Part shown: one piece after another, positions 54,321 to 64,000 of the stretch
Layout of the letters: each line of letters starts with the position of its first letter
How positions within the stretch are numbered: the stretch's first letter is position 1
From: Blastobasis lacticolella
Lineage: Eukaryota; Arthropoda; Insecta; Lepidoptera; Blastobasidae
DNA length: 64,000 bases
Direction of reading: 5' to 3'
Assembly: GCA_905147135.1 (NCBI GenBank)
Contig: LR990040.1
Span: 25,185,857 to 25,249,856 of the forward strand
Notes under the pieces: model-generated
What the model was told of the DNA's origin: nothing
Seen by the model: the letters and a program-made list of their open reading frames with translations, nothing else
The model's database searches: none
Program-made: the position numbers and the translations under genes

Positions 54321-55079
54321 TGCTATTACAATGATACAATGAAATCAATTGTCGCGTGATAAAAGTAGGCTGGGAAGTCTTGATCTGTATTTTGTTCGTA
54401 ACTCATAGACCCAGAAGATATAGATACCAACCCATCAAGTCAACACTGAGCAAGCGCGGTTGAGCCTCAGCAATACAACATATGTAGTTACAGACATTTA
54501 TTACTCGGTTTAGCAAAAAATGTCAATAATAATAATTATTACTTATCTAACTCTAGGAGCTTGACATGTCTTTATGAGTACTTCTCAGATTTTGGTTTAG
54601 GTCACAACAAACATGTTCGAATTTACGTGCAAAGCTTTCCATCAATTAACAACGTAACGTTAGAATCCTCTCTCGAGAGAAAGGGAGCTAGGCTTAGGAG
54701 AGGGAGTCCACACTGACAGTATTTTGTATTACCATACCAACCTACCGGTTAGGATGTGATAGATCATCCTCGTTTTTCAAGATAGTCAGGAAAAAGTGAT
54801 CGTAAGTTACTTACTTACGAGTAAGTATTTGTTGTTAATGTTGATTAGATAGGTACGTTACCTACTTACCGCAGCCTTGAGAGTTGTACCTGCATAGGTA
54901 CTTTGTTGTGCTATAAATATCTTGGATGACATGATTATAGCAGAAGCGTGATCTAATTATCACTCATGTCACTGTATTTGATACTTGACGGCAATTTTGT
55001 CATTGAAAGAGTTCACCAATTACTTTAATTAATTTAGTCTACTGATGTTATGGTTTTTAACGGATTATCAGAAGTCCGC

Positions 55080-55370
55080 ACTCGAGGCCAGCGAGCCATG
55101 AAGCGCAGTATCTTGAGAGTCAAATTGTCGGACCGTATAAGAAACAGTGTATTGCGCTCCAAATATCAATTCGCCGATAGGGGTTAAAAAGCTGCCAACC
55201 CGAAGTGGGACTGGGCAAAAATATCTATGATGAGTATCGGAGATGGCGGGACGAGTTGGACGCCTTTTCTAAGGATTGGCCGAGGAAAGCATTCGACCGG
55301 GAGGCCTTTGCCCTGCAGTGGGACAGAGATGGCTAAAAATAAAAATAAAAAGTTTTGGTAATTTATTCCG
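55080..55370 (+). mobile_element. 3' end of an RTE-type LINE captured in the arm
   Basis: Shows RSILRVKLSDRIRNSVLRSK, then RWRDELDAF, then FSKDWPRKAFDREAFALQWD and a stop, then an (AAAAATA)n-type tail at 55334. Stops and frame changes interrupt it. The inverted arm carries the same fragment at about 58085-58370, so capture predates the duplication. Confidence 0.75.
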
Positions 55371-55572
55371 AGCGTTCAAAACGCTATTGTACAGATATTT
55401 GCACCTAGGATTGGAGGTCCTTAACGATCATAGCAGTGATAAAGAGATCCTCTGTGTAGAAATGGATATTGTGTACGAAGTTTCATAATACGATGTAGTT
55501 AAGTTGGACAGAATAATGGTCCTGTAAAACAATACACAGGCGTTGTATTAGTTGGTATGTTGGTACCCTATC

Positions 55573-55760
55573 CTGGACACCTGACGCTGTCATCCGAACC
55601 ATACTCTGTGCTTGAGTTAGTATAGGAGTCAGTAATTAGAACCAGATAGTGTATGTGTGTTTATGTTTATTCTGGACACCTGATGCTGTCATCCGGACCA
55701 TACTCTGTGCGGGAGTTGGGAGAGGAGTCAGTAGTCAGAAACAGATGGTAGATATATGTT
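55573..55760. repeat. 99-bp tandem repeat, two units
   Basis: Units start CTGGACACCTGACGCTGTCA at 55573 and 55672. The same pair exists in the inverted arm. Confidence 0.8.
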
Positions 55761-55762
55761 TG

Positions 55763-56022
55763 ACGACCTGAGTGGTTCAATGGTCTGCCACGCAATAGGT
55801 CCCGGGTTCGATTCCCGGCCGCGCAGAAATTTAAATGATGAATTTTAATTTCTGTTACGGGTCTGGGTGTTCTATGTATAATAAGTATGTATTTAAAAAA
55901 AAAGTATTTAAGTAGTATTTCAGTTATCAAGCACCCATAGTACAAGCTTTGCTTAGTTTGGGGCTACATGGCGCTGTGTGAATTTGTCCACGAATATTTA
56001 TTTACGAATATTTACGAATATT
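55763..56022 (+). mobile_element. tRNA-derived SINE with empty site in the inverted arm
   Basis: A tRNA-like head with an A-box-like TGGTTCAATGGT and a perfect B box GGTTCGATTCC; body; tail GTTTGGGGCTACATGGCGCT and ATTTACGAATATTT repeats. TATGTTTG is duplicated at 55755-55762 and 56023-56030. The right arm has a single uninterrupted TATGTTTG at the corresponding place. Confidence 0.9.
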
Positions 56023-56030
56023 TATGTTTG

Positions 56031-56310
56031 TGTATCCTGGTCTGTGCTGTTGATATCCAGATCCTGCCCTGTTGCGGGGTTTGGTTTGAAGGATTCAACG
56101 AATAGAACTAGCTGATGTTTATGTATACCCTGGTTCTTAGCCGCTGATATCCGGATCCTGCCCTGTTGCGGGGTTTGGTTTGAAGGATTCAACGGATAGA
56201 ACTAGCTGATGTTAATGTGTGCCCTGGTTCTTAGCCGCTGATATCCGGACCCTGCCCTGTTGCGGGGTTTGGTTTGAAGGATTCAATGGCTAAAACTAGT
56301 TGTTTATGTG
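56031..56310. repeat. 94-bp tandem repeat, three units
   Basis: TGATATCC occurs at 56051, 56145 and 56239, giving a 94-bp period. Units contain CCCTGTTGCGGGGTTTGG and GAAGGATTCAAC. The inverted arm has the same three units (57395-57680). Confidence 0.9.
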
Positions 56311-56365
56311 AGCCATACCGGGTATGTGCGGGTTAGTTTAAAAGAACCAAAGATCAGGCGCAGAC

Positions 56366-56766
56366 GATGACTTTGGTACGTTTAAGGTTGATCTAGAGTT
56401 GCTTGTTACATGGTCACGATGTTCACGACGGCGAAGTAGATAAACATGGATGTACATTGTACCTACAGATAAATTTGGTTGATGGGTGCACATCAACACT
56501 ATGGGGCTGTTTCATTGGACGCACATGATCGGTCCGTGTGCGTTACTTAGACGTTGTTGATGGGTAACTACAAATTAGGTTTAGTTTGCAGTTCTATATG
56601 TCGGGCTTGAGTCAATGGTGGAATGTTGTCCTCTTGAGTTCGTTTGAGAAATAGGTGGCAATCATAGTAACAAATCTTGATTGTCAGGATGATCGAGCGG
56701 ATCACTAGCGGTGAAGCTGTTAGAACAACTTAACGCCCGAGGACGGTCGTATTATCAGAATGGCCG
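56366..56766 (+). other. 3' part of the LTR element before the LTR
   Basis: Non-coding. A short purine-rich stretch GAGGACGG at about 56738 may be the polypurine tract, although it is not directly adjacent to the LTR. Confidence 0.4.
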
Positions 56767-57124
56767 TGACGGCGCATCGAGTTATTGGTCGTGATAAGAT
56801 GTCTATCGGTTAGATACTCTTTAGCTGGTCCTTGTTTGTTTGTTTGTCTGTGGTTAGTTAGCAATGGCAGCGCGCGCACGCATTATTGTGCGCTGTGATG
56901 TTCTTGTTTTGATTAACACCAGGAATCAAGCACCCACAAGAAATTGCTATATAAGTCACGAATACCAATACCATAGCCTTTAAACTAACGACGTTGTAAG
57001 TTTGTGTCGTGGTGGACCGCAGGCCCTCATGCGCCGCGCTGAAAAAGTCGGCCCTGATGTTAAAATGGTGATGATAGATCCAATTATAATGATGTCGGCT
57101 ATCTAGACTCTAGGGCGCCGATAT
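56767..57124 (+). repeat. 3' LTR (copy B)
   Basis: Direct copy of 49108-49467 with a few differences. It ends GGCGCCGAT and is followed by ATATA, which is also found just before copy A. Confidence 0.8.
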
Positions 57125-57210
57125 ATATTTCTCCAATAATGGCGACACCAAACATGACACTTGTCAATTTAGAATGACGGTGATTATGCCAATTACATTG
57201 TGTTTACACT

Positions 57211-57315
57211 GTTAGAAAGGGACAAAGGACTATCGATGGTGACTCTCGCTCTGCCCGGTTTTAGTCAAAGCAGTGCGCAGTCCCTTTGGGTAGTAAGTCC
57301 ATGGCGCTGGCTCAG
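57211..57315. repeat. Inverted copy of 48424-48535
   Basis: Same sequence on the opposite strand, located between LTR copy B and the right arm. Confidence 0.8.
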
Positions 57316-57327
57316 TGGCGCGGGTTT

Positions 57328-58984
57328 GTCTGCGCCTGATCTTTGGTTCTTTTAAACCAACCCGCATATACTCGGTATGGCTCACATAAACAACTAGTAC
57401 TAGCCATTGAATCCTTCAAACCAAACCCCGCAACAGGGCAGCATCCGGATATCAGCGGCTAAGAACCAGGGTACACATAAACATCAGCTAGTTCTATCCG
57501 TTGAATCCTTCAAACCACACCCCGCAACAGGGCAGGATCCGGATATCAGCGGCTAAGAACCAGGGCACACATTAACATCAGCTAGTTCAATCCGTTGAAT
57601 CCTTCAAACCAAACCCCGCAACAGGGCAGGATCTGGATATCAACAGCACAGACCAGGATACACAAACATATATCTACCATCTGTTTCTGACTACTGACTC
57701 CTCTCCCAACTCCCGCACAGAGTATGGTCCGGATGACAGCATCAGGTGTCCAGAATAAACATAAACACACATACACTATCTGGTTCTAATTACTGACTCC
57801 TATGCCAACTCAAGCACAGAGTATGGTTCGGATGACAGCGTCAGGTGTCCAGGTTAGGGTACCAACATACCAACTAATACAACGCCTGTGTATTGTCTTA
57901 CAGAACCATTATTCTGTCCAACTTAACTACATCGTATTATGAAACTTCGTACACAATTTCCTTTTCTACACAAAGGATCTCTTTATCACTGTTATGATTG
58001 TTAAGGACCTCCAATCCTAGGTGCAACTATCTGTACAATAGCGTTATGAACGCTCGGAATAAATTACCAAAACATTTTATTTTTATTTTTAGCCATCTCT
58101 GTCCCACTGCAGGGCAAAGGCCTCCCGGTCGAATGCTTTCCTCGGCCAATCCTTAGAAAAGGCGTCCAACTCGTCCCGCCATCTCCGATACTCATCATAG
58201 ATATTTTTGCCCAGTCCCACTTCGGGTTGGCAGCTTTTTAACCCCTATCGGCGAATTGATATTTGGAGCGCAATACACTGTTTCTTATACGGTCCGACAA
58301 TTTGACTCTCAAGATACTGCGCTTCATGGCTCGCTGGCCTCGAGTGCGGACTTCTGATGATCCGTTAAAAACCATAACATCAGTAGACTAAATTAATTAA
58401 AGTAATTGGTGAACTCTTTCAATGACAAAATTGCCGTCAAGTATCAAATACAGTGACATGGGTGATAATTAGATCACGCTTCTGCTATAATCATGTCATC
58501 CAAGATATTTATAGCACAACAAAGTACCTATGCAGGTACAACTCTCAAGGCTGCGGTAAGTAGGTAACGTACCTATCTAATCAACATTAACAACAAATAC
58601 TTACTCGTAAGTAAGTAACTTACGATCACTTTTTCCTGACTATCTTGAAAAACGAGGATGATCTATCACATCCTAACCTACCATACAAAATACTGTCAGT
58701 GTGGACTCTCTCTCCAAAGCCTAGCTCCCTTTCTCTCGAGAGAGGATTCTAACGTGACGTTGTTAATTGATGGAAAGCTTTGCACGTAAATTCGAACATG
58801 TTTGTTGTGACCTAAACCAAAATCTGAGAAGTACTCATAAAGACATGTCAAGCTCCTAGAGTTAGATAAGTAATAATTATTATTATTGACATTTTTTGCT
58901 AAACCGAGTAGTAAATGTCTGTAACTACATATGTTGTATTGCTGAGGCTCAACCGCGCTTGCTCAGTGTTGACTTGATGGGTTG
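57328..58984 (-). repeat. Right arm of the large inverted repeat
   Basis: 1,657 bp, inverse of 54428-56365 without the SINE. It includes inverted copies of the 94-bp and 99-bp tandem repeats and of the RTE end. It is joined directly to the inverted leader at 58985-59107. Confidence 0.9.
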
Positions 58985-59107
58985 ACTCGTATACATCGAA
59001 TAAGAGAGGAATCAGACGTCCAGTGGTAACCAGTTGTCTGTTGGTAAGACTTACCTTCCATAGGAACGACCTCACCTTGGTGTGATTATCATATTCAGAT
59101 TCACTTC

Positions 59108-59467
59108 TGATATCGGGGCCCTAGAGTCTAGATAGCCGACATCATTATAATTGGATCTATCATCACCATTTTAACATCAGGGCCGACGTTTCCAGCGCGG
59201 CGCATGAGGGCCCGCGGTCCACCACGACACAAACTTACAACGTCGTTAGTTTAAAGGCTATGGTATTGGTATTCGTGACTTATATAGCAATTCCTTGTGG
59301 GTGCTTGATTTCTGGTGTTAATCAAAACAAGAACATTACAGCGCACAATAATGCGTGCGCGCGCTGCCATTGTTAACTAACCACAGACCAACAAACAAAC
59401 AAGGACCAGCTAAAGAGTATCTAACCGATAGACATCTTATCACGACCAATGCCTCGATGCGCCGTCA
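59108..59467 (-). repeat. 5' LTR of the inverted element (copy C)
   Basis: 360 bp on the minus strand, matching copy A from TGACGGCGC to TATCAGAAGTG. Its outer end abuts the LINE ORF1 at 59467. Confidence 0.85.
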
Positions 59468-61274
59468 TGTACATCACCCCCCGCGCCCAAGCCGCAGGGG
59501 TACCACCGCATTCCGTCGCGCCCGCCGCGTTACCCGCTCGCGCCGCCCATGCGGCTGCTAGAGCGCCCACGCAGGCGACCACAAATGCGCCCCCGCCCGC
59601 GTCGCCCGCCTCCGTTGCCTATACAACGCCCGCCGCGACGCCTGCAGCCACCACCAGCCCGCTACAAGCCGCCCCGTCCACCAACTTAAGTTGGTCGCAG
59701 ATGGGACGCCCGCCAGCGACGCGCCCGCGACCGGACAGCTTCGACGAGAGCGCCGTCGAGAACGCCAAGAGGCCATGCCCCGAGGCCACTCCGACGCCTT
59801 CGACGTCGCGCGTCCACCCGCCGCCGCACTCACTCTACAGCAGCGTCGACTATCCATCGATGGAATTTAATCCGACGATGGACTCGACGCGCTACACCGA
59901 AGTCCGCCGTAGCTACGCCGAACTGGCGGCATCCCCGCCGCCCGCGCGCCGCGCTACACCCCCGCAGCAGCCCACTAAGCCACCGCAGCCCGAAGAATCG
60001 GACCCGAAGCCCCATAGAAGCGCCTACCCACCAATCGTGGTGGAAAATCTGCCGAACTGGACCAACCACCTCGCGCAGATTAAGGAGCGACTAGCCCACA
60101 CGCCCCACGCGAGGGCGTACAAGACCGGAGTCCGCTTCCTACCACGCGGAGCCGACGAGTTTCGCGTAATACAGCGGTATTTAATTGACGCCCGCCGAGA
60201 GGACCCTGGTGTGCAGTTCGTCTGTTACACTCCTGCAAGCGAACTGCCCACCAAGGTAGCAATCCGAGGACTGCCCCGAGACACGCCAGCAGACCTGCTG
60301 GCCGAAGACCTCCGCAAACACGGCTACGAGCTTGTGCACAGCCGCAACATCGCTGCGAAGAACGGCAGATCTGGCTGCCTTATCTTCGCACAGCTCAGGC
60401 ACCTATCACTCGGGGACTTAGGTCGCCTATACACCATCACCGAGCTCCTATGCATGCCCGGCGTCACGATTGAGGGGTGGCGCGGGCGCCAGGGGCCCGC
60501 ACAGTGCCACCGCTGCCAAGGCTTCGGGCACTCGTCGAAGACATGCTTTAGAGCCGCGCGCTGTGTGCGCTGCACTCGAACTGCAGAGGAGAGCACACGG
60601 CGAACGATCGCCGCTGCCCCCGACTACGCCGCGAGGCCAGACGGCGAGGCATGCCGATGCCGCCGCCGCTCCCCGGATGGGTAGTAGCGACGCCTCCCCC
60701 GCAACCCTCGAAGACCTACGCTACACTGCAGCCGCCAGCGAACTCGGTCCCGACCCGCGACGCCGTCCCCACGAGAGCGACGCGCCGCCGAGGAGGGAGA
60801 AACCGGCGCCGCGGCTTACCAACGCCCGCAGCGACCGCTCGCAACGCCGAACAGCGTGCGACCGCCGGCCTGCCACTACGCACCGTGGCGCTAGCCGCGC
60901 CTCGCGCGCGGCCGGCCGCCCCCCCGCCCCCTCGCCCCGCCGCTCTATCACAGCGCGGCCAACTGACTACGGCCAGGCCCGCCGCGGACGCTCCGACGCA
61001 AGACGTAGGGCGCGATTGCGCCGCAGCGCCCGCGCGTAGAGAAGCCAGCCCACTTTCACCAAGAAGACCACCGACCGAAGCGTGTGCTAGATGCGATCGC
61101 ACCGCTTCCGAGCTAATCCGGGTCATCAACGCCGTCAGAGAAATCTGCGTGGGGCTCCGCGTCGCACTCGAAAGGGGAGCAGACGCGAGCCCGGTCCTAG
61201 ACGAAGGCATCCGGATCCTGTGGGAGCTCGAGATGCCCCTGGGGACCGTTGATGACCAACAACACCTGGAGTGA
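59467..61274 (+). pseudogene. LINE ORF1 (gag-like) with zinc knuckles, frameshifted
   Basis: GC-rich frame. Although the open frame extends to an ATG at 59449, the first bases belong to the LTR, so the native start is lost or lies at 59467. Order: Ala/Pro/Thr-rich N-terminus (to about residue 190), YPPIVVENLPNWTNHLAQIK, ELPTKVAIRGLPRDTPADLL, a PRE_C2HC-type domain, then the first CCHC knuckle CHRCQGFGHSSKTC. The frame shifts by one base near 60585, just before the second knuckle, and resumes to 61274 (C-terminal HLA-type Pro/Arg-rich linker and CDRTASELIRVINAVREICV). This is the gag-like ORF1 of Jockey/R1-type elements. ORF2 does not follow, so the element is cut on both sides. Confidence 0.85.
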
Positions 61275-61476
61275 GCCACAACGGCTCCTCGCCCAATGAC
61301 CGGCCAGGTTGTGTCCTGACCGAGAAGCAGCCCGGGCAAGAGAGAAAATCTCAAACGCCCGCAAACCTCTCCCCCGCAAATATTGGGAGAAGAAGACCCG
61401 TGTAGTACATCACTGAATGAAATCCGCTTAAGACCGGGTGAATGATGTATACGAAAGACCCGAAAGTTATGCTATG
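61275..61476. other. Flank of ORF1
   Basis: No ORF2 start. GC content falls from here. GATGTAT- and CATCACT-type words near 61405-61450 form a weak inverted repeat. Confidence 0.3.
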
Positions 61477-61998
61477 CAGGGTTGCCAGATTGGGGGCTTA
61501 TTTCGCAATTTTAGGAATAAAATTGACTTGGAGAAAAACTTTGGAAACAGAAGTTCTAAAATCTTGATTCCAGTGCCAGAAAACCCTTAAACAAAAAAAT
61601 GTGGACCATTTAAACTAGTGATGGGACTAGAATTGAATATTATTCGAATCGTCCGGTAAAAATTCGAATAACGATTAGAACTAACCCTTGATTCGAATTG
61701 ATTTATGACTTTAATCGACATTATGATTCGAATCAATATGAATAGATAAATATAAATAAAAATACGTGAACCTACTGCCAAAATGATAAAACGGTTTAAT
61801 AGCGAAAACGTCTACTCAACCGAAGACGAAGACATTGAAATGTTAAATTTGTTTAGTGAAATTTAAGTAACTTTCATTTATTTTATTAAAAAAAGACGAA
61901 TAAATAATGTTTGGGGGTTTTTTCTGAATAATATATCATTTTGGGGAAAAATAATTATGAATCTTGGGAAATATGAGAAAATGCATTTGGCAACCCTG
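61477..61998. mobile_element. hAT-type MITE, 522 bp
   Basis: CAGGGTTGCCA...TGGCAACCCTG at the ends and a perfect 8-bp duplication ATGCTATG (61469-61476 and 61999-62006). The interior is AT-rich, with several TTCGAAT-type words at 61650-61740. Confidence 0.85.
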
Positions 61999-62042
61999 AT
62001 GCTATGACAGATTGACAGTCGATTACAGCGTTGTCTTTTGGT

Positions 62043-62585
62043 TAGAGGTTTGCACCGGAGCGGAATTTTGGCAACCGATTGAATTCACCGGTTATTAGGG
62101 CAATCTCCGGTGATTCACCGGTGATCACCGGAGAATAAAGCATATTTTTGTTTATTTCAATTTATATTATATTTAAAATATATTTAATAAAAAAGAAAGT
62201 ATAATTGAACAAACAATTGTCCAATTATTCTTATTTTTTTATCGATATACTAACTTATGACATCATACAGTGGATATGGCCATTTAATCCAATATCCGCT
62301 GCTCTCATTAAAGTTAAGTGCTTTGAGTTATGACTGAAATAATTAATTTCATTCGAAAGAAGCAAGTTTGTAAATAGTTGTAAAAAATGAAGTTAAATAA
62401 TAAAAAATATTGATAATTGAATCTTTCTTTTATTTGTGTAATATTTATTATATTAAAAGGTTATTCTAAGATGTAATACGATCACCGGAGTTTAATCGGT
62501 TATTATCCGATTGTTTCAATCGAGTACATTTACCGGTAAATCACCGGTGATTCTCCGGTACTCACTGCTCCGGTGCAAACCCCTA
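62043..62585. mobile_element. hAT-type MITE, 543 bp
   Basis: Ends TAGAGGTTTGCACCGGAGC and, inverted, TAGGGGTTTGCACCGGAGC. Perfect 8-bp duplication CTTTTGGT at 62035-62042 and 62586-62593. ACCGGTGATT-type words are clustered inside both ends. Confidence 0.85.
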
Positions 62586-62593
62586 CTTTTGGT

Positions 62594-63639
62594 ATGATTT
62601 ACGTACTATTTGGCCGACTCACAGTGTGTTATTTTGGCTTAGTTGCGGACACGTCAATTTTTTGTGCCTATTCGATAGATATAGTTATGATAAAAATTTA
62701 GCAAAAGGAGCGATAGTATTTTTTTGTATAATTAGAGAGTTATTAAGGTTTAAGTGAAAGGTGAGAAAAACTAAATTCATTTTTAGTTTAGAAAATTGTT
62801 GATATATATATTTAGTTAGTCTATTAAATAAAGTCACAGCATAATATCTACTTAAATAAAAAAAAGAGGCGTTGTACCTTTAATACATTAAAAGATATTT
62901 GACTTTCACCGGTTAACACAAAATATATTTTTTAAATTTTATCTTATCACGGTCGCATTTTATTTTTATTTAAAAACATTCGCAATATTATTGTTAACCA
63001 TACCTTACAATATGACACGCGACAATTACAGGACAACGGAGATAGAGCGTTTCTAAATATTTCTGAAATTTCTATGGAAATAGGGTTGTCACAATGAAAC
63101 ACGAAAAAAATTTGCCAGATATTTCCCATATCGACCCTTCGAGTAGCAAATGTCGTAAAAGCCAAATCGCTACTTTTGGGAAATCGCAAAAAACTAAAAA
63201 TGGAAAAAAATAACCTTATGTATTTTTTATGTTTCTAAAGCTATATTCGTGCTATTTATATATGTTACTGAGCGCAAAAATCCCTTTTAAAGTGTGTAAG
63301 CATCAAAAAGGTAACTTCAATAGTTTAGGAGAAAGCATGGCTTTTACTACATTTTTTTTCCACAAAAATGGCGTTTACGACAAAATTTGCAATTTATGGG
63401 ATAATCAAAACTGTTGTATTATACATTTTGTTTGAAATAAGACCTACTTTTTATGTAGTAAAATACCAAGTTCATAATCAAAACAAATAGTTTATTGTAG
63501 TAAAAATCAGCCTTTATTCTGTTATTACTTGAATTATTTCAAAACAATGATGTTTTATTGTAATTTCTAAGTTTATAATCATAATTTCACATTAACCTAA
63601 TAAGAACCTGATAAAACTTCAAGTAAAAAGAGTATCAGT
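62594..63639. other. AT-rich sequence, nothing firmly recognised
   Basis: Short ORFs (62947-63189 minus; 63229-63435 plus) show no known motif. Confidence 0.35.
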
Positions 63640-64000
63640 GAACTAATTTTTCACACAAATGCTGCACGATACCACCGTATTTTGCCAGTCCGGTGTTAAT
63701 GAGGAAAGGAGTTTTATAAAACCGCATCAGTGATGATGCATTGATACATTGATGCGGTTTCATACAACTCCTGACAAAATACCGCAGCATCATGCGGCAC
63801 GAATGCAAGACAAACTCACTTATAATCTTCATACATGAAGGTTTATCACGTGTCAAGACCACCATAATAGTAACGAGTACTTTCCCGTTGGCTTGGAAGC
63901 TTGCTAACGTTATCCCCCTTCCAAAAACCACCAACCCCTCTAGTTTTACCGATTTCCGTCCCATATCCCTATTACCTTTCCTTTCCAAGGTCCTTGAACA
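63640..64000 (+). pseudogene. LINE reverse transcriptase start, cut by the window edge
   Basis: From about 63870 the plus strand reads TFPLAWKLANVIPLPKTTN and FTDFRPISLLPFLSKVLE, the classic first RT blocks of Jockey-type LINEs, open to the end of the window. Upstream (63640-63860) the expected linker is broken by stops. An 11-bp inverted repeat (AAACCGCATCA) surrounds 63730-63750. Confidence 0.75.

Larger units (their letters stand above)
54428..56365 (+). repeat. Left arm of a large inverted repeat
   Basis: Reverse complement of 57328-58984 along its whole length, apart from a 268-bp SINE plus target duplication present only here and some small differences. The arms are interior sequence of two copies of the same LTR element in opposite orientation. 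The spacer (56366-57327) contains the 3' LTR. Confidence 0.9.
49108..57124 (+). mobile_element. 8-kb LTR element without gag or pol
   Basis: LTRs at 49108-49467 and 56767-57124 in the same orientation, with ATATA before the first and after the second. The 5' LTR is followed by ATCAGAAGTGGGATCC, the same post-LTR motif as in the Gypsy element at 42.4 kb. The interior has no recognisable gag or pol. It holds a short leader, a hAT MITE, a LINE on the minus strand, RTE ends, two tandem repeats and a SINE. It looks like a large non-autonomous LTR derivative. A truncated inverted copy follows at 57328-59467. Confidence 0.7.

Noticed and set aside
55763..55840. Functional tRNA gene
   Set aside because: A and B boxes are present, but the cloverleaf is incomplete, and the unit extends into a SINE body and tail with target duplications.
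60470..61379. Long overlapping ORFs on both strands in the GC-rich ORF1
   Set aside because: High GC removes stop codons. Only the frame continuing the zinc-knuckle protein (60651-61274) fits the family.

Overview
The window looks like gene-poor nuclear DNA from a moth or butterfly (Lepidoptera). It is AT-rich and packed with nested, mostly broken insect retroelements. It contains tRNA-derived SINEs of lepidopteran type and a repeat 3' end (44962-45097, 45576-45840) that I recognise as widespread in Lepidoptera. I found no convincing intact host gene. All family names come from reading motifs; no database search was possible.

Layout. 1-10.6 kb: the end of a 484-bp dispersed element, a dead Jockey-type LINE (minus), an RTE 3' end, a 16-bp minisatellite and a second Jockey-type LINE tail (plus). 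10.6-15.9 kb: a nearly full-length CR1-like LINE (minus) with an esterase-type ORF1, split near its 3' end by the 484-bp element flanked by a 10-bp target duplication. 16-17.4 kb: remnants of a coiled-coil coding sequence and a 465-bp repeat found again at 36.8 kb. 18-22.5 kb: a Ty3/Gypsy element (minus) with gag, protease, RT and RNase H but no integrase.

22.9-29 kb is the most interesting part. It holds a bracovirus-type ankyrin (vankyrin) pseudogene, a bracovirus-type protein tyrosine phosphatase pseudogene, a small unassigned ORF and a two-exon gene for a predicted secreted protein, all on the minus strand. This is the signature of an ancient germline insertion of a polydnavirus circle carried by a parasitoid wasp. 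The two-exon gene is the only member with open frames, phased splice sites, a TATA-like box and a poly(A) signal. An imperfect 25-bp inverted repeat at 17544 and 28949 could mark the edges, but it is statistically weak.

29-48 kb: a CR1 ORF1 with a 126-bp hairpin insertion, a 45/90-bp satellite whose units form small hairpins, a decayed DIRS-like element (RT, RNase H, tyrosine recombinase), MITE-like elements, a 3.1-kb Gypsy element with roughly 98% identical LTRs but a gutted interior containing a 62-bp minisatellite, another Jockey-type fragment, a mariner-like MITE, and a CR1 RT interrupted by a 218-bp foldback insertion.

48-61 kb: an 8-kb LTR element (49108-57124) with no gag or pol in its conserved parts, followed by a truncated copy of itself in opposite orientation. 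The two form an inverted repeat with arms of about 1.66 kb. The right arm preserves the empty site of a SINE that sits in the left arm. The oppositely oriented LTR abuts a LINE ORF1 (gag-like, zinc knuckles). 61-64 kb: two hAT-type MITEs with perfect 8-bp target duplications and the start of another LINE RT running off the window. The overall picture (nested elements, no host gene) resembles lepidopteran W-chromosome or other heterochromatic sequence, which is an inference.
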